From: Methanocalculus sp.
GTDB lineage: Archaea > Halobacteriota > Methanomicrobia > Methanomicrobiales > Methanocorpusculaceae
NCBI RefSeq assembly: GCF_029762515.1
Contig: NZ_JARVGN010000087.1
Location: forward strand, 1-6,461
Direction of reading: 5' to 3'
DNA: 6,461 nucleotides
Positions within the stretch are counted from its first letter, which is position 1. Each line of letters starts with the position of its first letter. The position numbers and the translations under genes were made by a program. Shown here one piece after another: positions 6,378 to 6,461 of the stretch. The notes beneath the pieces were generated by a model. The model searched no databases. It saw nothing but the letters and a program-made list of their open reading frames with translations, and had not been told where the DNA came from.

Positions 6378-6393
6378 GGAAAAATATATATAA
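6378..6393 (+). promoter_or_regulatory. Archaeal BRE/TATA promoter for a gene beyond the window
   Basis: GGAAAAATATATATAA is a close match to the archaeal pattern of purine-rich BRE (GGAAA) followed by an AT-repeat TATA box. It is 25 bases after the GT4 stop. Orientation follows from the purines lying on the 5' side of the + strand; the reverse strand has GCGTTG before its TATA. Transcription should begin about 6411-6420 and run to the right. No start codon with a real frame follows before the window ends, so the gene lies outside. Confidence 0.55.
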
Positions 6394-6461
6394 CAACGCT
6401 TTACAACATAATGCATCTTACAATCTCAAAATAATAGGTTGCCTTCCCTCCTAAGCCTTAA

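Noticed and set aside
1..6461. tRNA, rRNA, CRISPR array, insertion sequence or replication origin
   Set aside because: No cloverleaf-like signature, regularly spaced repeats, transposase motifs or origin-like repeat clusters were seen on either strand by eye.

Overview
The window looks like archaeal DNA, most likely from a methanogen of the Methanomicrobiales type; this is inference from style, not a database match. The signs are a BRE/TATA-like promoter near the right end (6378-6393), Shine-Dalgarno-like GGTG/GAGG motifs before several starts, a DUF354 gene, and a GC-rich ordinary gene beside AT-rich surface-glycan genes. All well-supported genes lie on the + strand.

Layout: 1-67 may be the last codons of an upstream gene (weak). 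68-210 is a G-poor leader, extremely A/C-rich from 121 to 198. 211-1185 encodes a GC-rich family 2 glycosyltransferase with two C-terminal membrane segments. After 24 bases the composition drops sharply and a DUF354 protein with a GT-B-like motif follows (1210-2328). 2329-2799 is a 471-base stretch with no convincing gene, only a doubtful open frame and two nested inverted repeats. A tight three-gene block follows: a CapK/PaaK-type adenylate-forming enzyme (2800-4134), a CapA-type metallophosphoesterase-fold protein (4138-5226) and a GT4 glycosyltransferase (5223-6353). The first two are 3 bases apart and the last two share an ATGA overlap. 6354-6461 is intergenic and carries a good archaeal promoter for a gene beyond the window.

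Taken together this is part of a surface-polysaccharide or glycolipid assembly locus. The GT2 enzyme probably loads a sugar from or onto a polyprenyl or lipid carrier at the membrane. The DUF354 and GT4 proteins are expected to handle nucleotide-sugar donors. The CapK-like enzyme would activate a carboxylic acid as an adenylate, and CapA may act in attaching or processing a non-sugar decoration. The coupled CapK-CapA-GT4 block is the best candidate for an uncharacterised glycan-decoration module. No tRNA, rRNA, CRISPR array, intact insertion sequence or replication origin was seen.
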